DNA of 64,000 bases from Bradyrhizobium sp. Ghvi. GTDB lineage: Bacteria > Pseudomonadota > Alphaproteobacteria > Rhizobiales > Xanthobacteraceae. The notes under the pieces were generated by a model, which did no database searches, was not told the DNA's origin, and saw only the letters and a program-made list of their open reading frames with translations. This document shows positions 60,144 through 64,000 of this stretch, one piece after another; within the stretch, counting starts at the first letter, position 1; each line of letters opens with the position of its first letter. A program made the position numbers and the translations under genes. Where the stretch lies: positions 744,001 to 808,000 of the forward strand of contig NZ_FOVU01000002.1 of assembly GCF_900115265.1 (NCBI RefSeq), written 5' to 3'.

Positions 60144-61421
60144 ATGACTGCACCACGCGACAAACTCGGGCGTCCGGTCGTCGTCGTCACCGGCATGGGC
60201 ATCGTGACCTCGCTCGGCGCCGGCAAGGCCGACAATTGGTCCAAGCTCGTTGCAGGTGAGTCCGGCATCCGCACCATCACGCGCTTTCCGGTCGACGGCC
60301 TGAAGACGACGATGGCCGGCACGGTCGATTTCGTCAGCGTCGATCCGTTCTCCTCGACCGGCCTGTCCGAACGCATGGCCGAGCTGGTCACACAGGAAGC
60401 CCTGGAGCAGGCTGGCATCGGCGCCAAGGGCGATTTTCCGGGGCCACTCTTCCTTGCGGTTGCGCCGGTCGAAGTCGAATGGCCGCAGCGTCGCGAGCTC
60501 GGCCGCGCCGTCGGCAAGCCCGACTTCACCTACGACGATCTGTTGCGCATTTCCGGCGGCGGCAAGTACACCGCCTATCACCACCGCTTCATGTTCGGCT
60601 CGGTCGCAGCGCACCTCGCCGAGACCTTCGGCACCAAGGGCTCCCCGATCTCGCTGTCGACGGCCTGCGCGTCCGGCGCGACGTCGATCCAGCTCGGCGT
60701 CGAGGCGATCCGCCGCGGCGAGACCGATGCCGCGCTGTGCGTCGCGACCGACGGCACGGTGAACCCGGAAGCCCTGGTGCGCTTCTCGCTGCTCTCGGCG
60801 CTGTCGACCCAGAACGATCCGCCGCAGGCGGCCTCCCGCCCCTTCTCCAAGAACCGCGACGGTTTTGTCATGGCCGAAGGCGCCGGCGCGCTGGTGCTGG
60901 AGAGCTATGAGGCCGCCACCGCGCGCGGCGCCAAGATCCTCGGCGTGATTGCCGGCTGCGGCGAACTCACCGATTCCTTCCATCGCACGCGTTCGTCTCC
61001 TGATGGCAAGCCGATCATCGGTTGCATGAACAAGACCCTGGCCGATGCCGGCATGACCCCGGACCAGATCGACCACATCAACGCGCACGGCACTGCGACG
61101 CCCGAGAACGACAAGATGGAGTTCAACACGACCTCGGCCGTGTTCGGCGAACTCGCACAGAAGATTCCGGTCACCTCCAACAAGTCGATGGTCGGCCACA
61201 CCATCTCGGCCGCCGGCGCGGTCGAGGCGATCTTTTCGCTGCTGACGCTCGAGCATCAGCGCATTCCTCCGACGATCAACTACGAGACGCCGGATCCGAC
61301 GATCCTGTTCAACGTCGTCGGCAACAAGGCACGCGATGCCCGTGTCACCGCCGTGATGTCGAACTCGTTCGGCTTCGGCGGCCAGAATGCCTCGCTGATC
61401 CTGACACGCGAACCGGCCTGA
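60144..61421 (+). CDS. fabF: beta-ketoacyl-ACP synthase II (FabF1-XL position)
   Basis: A 425-residue condensing enzyme with a complete catalytic set: the cysteine in LSTACASGATSIQLG, the first histidine in HINAHGTATPEND, and the second in NKSMVGHTISAAGAVEA. The glycine-rich FGFGGQNASLIL end is also present. It extends acyl-AcpXL by two carbons with malonyl-ACP in the cytoplasm. It lies 48 bases after the cysteine-less paralogue and 11 bases before lpxXL. In several rhizobia an alcohol dehydrogenase gene stands between this gene and lpxXL; here it is absent. Confidence 0.92.
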   Translation: MTAPRDKLGRPVVVVTGMGIVTSLGAGKADNWSKLVAGESGIRTITRFPVDGLKTTMAGTVDFVSVDPFSSTGLSERMAELVTQEALEQAGIGAKGDFPGPLFLAVAPVEVEWPQRRELGRAVGKPDFTYDDLLRISGGGKYTAYHHRFMFGSVAAHLAETFGTKGSPISLSTACASGATSIQLGVEAIRRGETDAALCVATDGTVNPEALVRFSLLSALSTQNDPPQAASRPFSKNRDGFVMAEGAGALVLESYEAATARGAKILGVIAGCGELTDSFHRTRSSPDGKPIIGCMNKTLADAGMTPDQIDHINAHGTATPENDKMEFNTTSAVFGELAQKIPVTSNKSMVGHTISAAGAVEAIFSLLTLEHQRIPPTINYETPDPTILFNVVGNKARDARVTAVMSNSFGFGGQNASLILTREPA

Positions 61422-61432
61422 CCTAACGCAGC

Positions 61433-62377
61433 ATGGCGCTGATTCCCATCAGCACGAAGATTCGCGCGCGCAATGCAGCCAAGGAGGCTGCAAAGTCGAT
61501 CAGCGGAGGCCTCATCGGCGCTGCCACAGTCGGCATGCTGCGCACCACGCGCTATTTCGATCCGGTCAAGACCTCGGACTTTTTCGCGCGCGTCACCAAG
61601 ACCATCGGCCCGCGCCTGCGCGAGCATCGCATCGGCCGCGCCAATCTCGCGGCCGCCTTTCCCGAGAAATCGCCGGAAGAGATCGAAGAGATCCTGATGG
61701 GCGTATGGGACAATCTCGGCCGCGTCGGCGCCGAGTTCGCCCACATGGATCACGTCTGGGACTACGACCGCGCGCATCCGGAGCGCAGCCGGATCGAGCT
61801 GCTCAAGGACAGCATCGAACGGTTCGATCGCATCCGTGACGACGGCAAGCCAGCGTTGATCTTTGCCGCTCATCTCGCCAATTGGGAGTTGCCGGCCCTC
61901 GCAGCCGTCGCACATGGACTGGACACGGCGATCCTCTATCGCCGCCCGAACATCGCCTCCGCCGACCGCATCATCCAGGAGATGCGTCAGGTCAATATGG
62001 GCACGCTGATCCCCGCGGGTCGCGACGCGCCGTTGCGGCTTGCGCAGGCGCTCAAGGACGGCAAGCACGTCGCGATGCTGATCGACCAATATCTGACCGG
62101 CGGCGTCGAGGTCACCTTCTTCGGCCGCAAGACCCGCGCCAATCCGATGCTGGCGCGCCTGCTCCGCCAGGTCGAATGCCCGATCCACGGCGTCCGCATC
62201 ATCCGCCTGCCCGGCTTCCGCTTCCGCGCCGAGCTGACCGAAGAGATCCCGCCGGTGCGCGATGCCGACGGCAAGATCGACATCCAGGGCACGACGCAGG
62301 CGGTCACCAATGTGGTGGAAGGCTGGGTGCGCGAGCATCCCGAGCAGTGGCTGTGGCTGCACCGCAGGTGGCGCTAA
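61433..62377 (+). CDS. lpxXL: lipid A very-long-chain acyltransferase LpxXL
   Basis: A 314-residue inner-membrane-associated acyltransferase of the LpxL/HtrB family. The catalytic HX4E motif is in FAAHLANWELPAL. Other landmarks are YRRPNIASADRIIQEMR, AGRDAPLRLAQALKDGKHVAMLIDQ and the WLWLHRRWR end. It transfers the 27-hydroxyoctacosanoate (or similar) chain from AcpXL to the lipid A precursor. It starts 11 bases after the ketosynthase gene and closes the cluster. The N-terminal helix is short, as in other LpxXL proteins. The opposite-strand binding-protein gene ends 20 bases further. Confidence 0.9.
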   Translation: MALIPISTKIRARNAAKEAAKSISGGLIGAATVGMLRTTRYFDPVKTSDFFARVTKTIGPRLREHRIGRANLAAAFPEKSPEEIEEILMGVWDNLGRVGAEFAHMDHVWDYDRAHPERSRIELLKDSIERFDRIRDDGKPALIFAAHLANWELPALAAVAHGLDTAILYRRPNIASADRIIQEMRQVNMGTLIPAGRDAPLRLAQALKDGKHVAMLIDQYLTGGVEVTFFGRKTRANPMLARLLRQVECPIHGVRIIRLPGFRFRAELTEEIPPVRDADGKIDIQGTTQAVTNVVEGWVREHPEQWLWLHRRWR

Positions 62378-62397
62378 CGGGGTAGTTCCGTCGCCCT

Positions 62398-63519
62398 CTA
62401 CCGCCCCGTCTTCACCTTGGTCCAGAGCCGATTGATGATGCGCTGCGTTGCGGGATCGCGGGCGGTGATGACGAACAGCTTTGCGAGCGTCGCCTCATCC
62501 GGATAGATGTTCTTGTCGTTGAGGATTTTCGGATCGATCAGCTTCTGGCTGGCGAGGTTGCCGTTGGCGTAGGACAGGAAGTCCGAGTTCTTGGCGGCAA
62601 CGTCCGGGCGGTAGAGATAGTTGATCAGCTCGTAGGCTTCGTTGACGTTCTTGGCGTCCGCGGGGATCGCGAGATTGTCGAAGAACATCTGCGCGCCCTC
62701 CTTCGGAATGGCGTAGCCGATCTCGATGCCGCTGCTGTTGTCTTTCTTGGCTTCCGCCGCACGGGCCCGGGCCTGCATGATGTCGCCGGACCAGCCGACC
62801 ACGAAGCAGATCTCGCCGGTCGCGAGCGCGCTTAAGTATTCGGATGAGTGAAACTTGCGCACGAAGGGGCGGACCTTGGCGACAACGTCGGCGGCCTTCT
62901 CGAGATCGGCCTGCTTGGTCGAGTTCGGATCGAGCCCGAGATAGTTCAGCGCCGCCGGGAAGATGTCGTCGGCGGAGTCCAGCATGTGGACGCCGCAGTC
63001 TTTGAACTTGGCGAGATTCTCCGGCTTGAAGACGATGTCCCAGCTGTCGATCTTGGCGTCGGCGCCCAGGATCTGCTTCACCTTGGCGACGTTGTAGCCG
63101 ATGCCCGTCGTGCCCCACATGTAGTTCGCGGCATAGAGGTTGCCGGGATCGTAGGTGGCCAGATTCTTGGTCACCATCGGCCAGGCATTGGCGAGGTTCG
63201 GCAGCTTCGACTTGTCGAGCTTCTGGAAGATGTTCGCCTTGATCTGGCGCTGCAGGAAATAGGCCGTGGGCACCACGACGTCATAGCCGGACTTGCCGGC
63301 CATCAGCCGCGTCTCCAGCGTCTCGTTCGCATCGAAGGTGTCGTAGACCACCTTGATGCCGGTTTCCTTAGTGAAGGCCTCGAGGACGTCGGGCGCCATG
63401 TAGTTCGACCAGTTGTAGAAGTTGACGACCCGCTCCTCGGCCCTCGCGGGGACAGAGAGCAACGTCAGCGCGGCGGCAACAAGAAAGAGGCGAAATCCCG
63501 AGCGGCCGACTATCGTCAT
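62398..63519 (-). CDS. polyamine ABC transporter substrate-binding protein (PotF-like)
   Basis: A 373-residue periplasmic protein with a signal peptide (cleaved near ARAEE) and the mature start RVVNFYNWSNYMAPDVLEAF of PotD/PotF proteins. Polyamine-site landmarks include YDVVVPTAYFLQRQI, NYMWGTTGIGYNV, DIFPAALNYLGLDPNS and the C-terminal YLYRPDVAAKNSDFLSYANG. Putrescine or another diamine is the expected ligand; the exact specificity is open. The gene lies 6 bases after the truncated aminotransferase gene on the same strand, so both probably share an operon that would link diamine uptake and transamination. Permease and ATPase genes are not in the window. Confidence 0.9.
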   Translation of the reverse strand: MTIVGRSGFRLFLVAAALTLLSVPARAEERVVNFYNWSNYMAPDVLEAFTKETGIKVVYDTFDANETLETRLMAGKSGYDVVVPTAYFLQRQIKANIFQKLDKSKLPNLANAWPMVTKNLATYDPGNLYAANYMWGTTGIGYNVAKVKQILGADAKIDSWDIVFKPENLAKFKDCGVHMLDSADDIFPAALNYLGLDPNSTKQADLEKAADVVAKVRPFVRKFHSSEYLSALATGEICFVVGWSGDIMQARARAAEAKKDNSSGIEIGYAIPKEGAQMFFDNLAIPADAKNVNEAYELINYLYRPDVAAKNSDFLSYANGNLASQKLIDPKILNDKNIYPDEATLAKLFVITARDPATQRIINRLWTKVKTGR

Positions 63520-63525
63520 ATCTGT

Positions 63526-64000
63526 CTACCTCTTGCGTCCACGCACCGCGTCCGACAGCCGCTCCAGCGCGGTGTCGAGCGTCTCGTCCTTCTTGGCAAA
63601 GCAGAAGCGCACCACCGAGGTCACCGGGTCCTGTTCGTAGAACGCCGACACCGGGATCGCCGCGACCTTGTAGTCTTTCACGATCCGCCAGCAGAACTCG
63701 GTGTCGCTCTCGTTGAGCCCCAGCGGCGACAGGTCGACGGTGAGGAAGTAGGTGCCCTGCGACTTCAGCACGGGGAAGCCGAGGCTCTCCAGCCCCCTGG
63801 TCAGGCGGTCCCGGCTCCGTGTCAGATCCTTGCGCATCGACAGGAAGTAGTCGTCGGACTTGCCGAGGCCGTAGGCGACGGCGGCCTGCAGGTTCGGCGC
63901 GGTGGTGAAGGTCAGGAACTGGTGCACCTTGGCGGCGACGCGGAGCAGCGGCGGCGCGGCGCAGACAAAGCCGATCTTCCATCCCGTGAGCGAAAAGATC
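63526..64000 (-). CDS. class I/II aminotransferase, C-terminal part (cut by window end)
   Basis: The last 157 or so residues of a PLP-dependent fold-type I aminotransferase; the frame runs out of the window. The visible part starts at IFSLTGWKIGFVCAAPPLL, just after the PLP-lysine segment. It continues with QFLTFTTAPNLQAAVAYGL and SQGTYFLTVDLSPLGLNESD, and the substrate-carboxylate arginine in TSVVRFCFAKKDETLDTALERL. This resembles kynurenine/methionine aminotransferases of the YbdL type. It is followed after 6 bases by the PotF-like gene, which suggests a role with amines or amino acids. Substrate is not certain. Confidence 0.9.
   Translation of the reverse strand, partial: IFSLTGWKIGFVCAAPPLLRVAAKVHQFLTFTTAPNLQAAVAYGLGKSDDYFLSMRKDLTRSRDRLTRGLESLGFPVLKSQGTYFLTVDLSPLGLNESDTEFCWRIVKDYKVAAIPVSAFYEQDPVTSVVRFCFAKKDETLDTALERLSDAVRGRKR

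Noticed and set aside
58734..61256. Minus-strand frame of 840 codons over the two ketosynthase genes
   Set aside because: It is antisense to two genes with clear family motifs and shows only arginine/alanine/glycine-rich low-quality sequence.

Overview
The window looks like the chromosome of an alphaproteobacterium of the Bradyrhizobium/Rhodopseudomonas type. The evidence is the high GC, the gene families present (DUF6894 proteins, PAS/LuxR regulators, the acpXL-lpxXL very-long-chain fatty acid cluster of rhizobial lipid A, nicAB), many ATGA stop/start overlaps, and GTAGGGTGGG-type palindromic repeats. No tRNA, rRNA, CRISPR array, insertion sequence or phage gene was seen. The assignment to a genus is inference.

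Layout. 1-11.5 kb: the end of an RND pump, a TauE/SafE permease, a decayed LuxR-type regulator, a large autotransporter, AraC and LuxR regulators, a MaoC-like protein, several very small genes and a lytic transglycosylase. 11.6-21.5 kb: a shikimate dehydrogenase-like gene coupled to a frameshifted Baeyer-Villiger-type monooxygenase, an acyl-CoA ligase, a GH172/DUF2961 protein, an ABC binding protein and two cytosine-deaminase-like amidohydrolases. 21.4-27.7 kb: a seven-gene minus-strand operon headed by a TetR regulator. It holds the lower protocatechuate/gallate meta-cleavage pathway (LigI, GalB, LigK), a dicarboxylate symporter, a dihydroxyphthalate-decarboxylase-like protein and an NAD-dependent oxidoreductase. 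27.7-33 kb: MscS channel, DUF763, four small hydrophilic proteins with a shared terminator, and a P450.

33-48 kb is the most striking region: a nicotinate (vitamin B3) catabolic island. NicA/NicB (aerobic, molybdopterin plus three haem sites) should make 6-hydroxynicotinate. A 6-hydroxynicotinate reductase and an enamidase, both of the type known from the anaerobic Eubacterium barkeri pathway, should reduce and open the ring. Around them lie a ferredoxin-NADP reductase, a UPF0280 (ApbE-like) protein, a DUF1185 protein, a complete branched-chain-type ABC importer and a MarR regulator. Four copies of one 14-bp palindrome (TTYGTRTACRAA core) sit at the three control regions of the island, which suggests one regulon.

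48-58 kb: an exported metallo-beta-lactamase-fold protein; an extradiol dioxygenase whose promoter/operator nearly duplicates that of the TetR-LigI operon 23 kb away; a HerA-like ATPase; AhpD-like, MgtC and flavin-reductase genes; a Crp/Fnr regulator; and further small genes, some below 60 codons. 58-62.4 kb: acpXL-fabZ-fabF2-fabF1-lpxXL for the C28-type acyl chain of lipid A. One ketosynthase has lost its catalytic cysteine and no alcohol dehydrogenase gene is present. The window ends with a PotF-like binding protein and a truncated aminotransferase.
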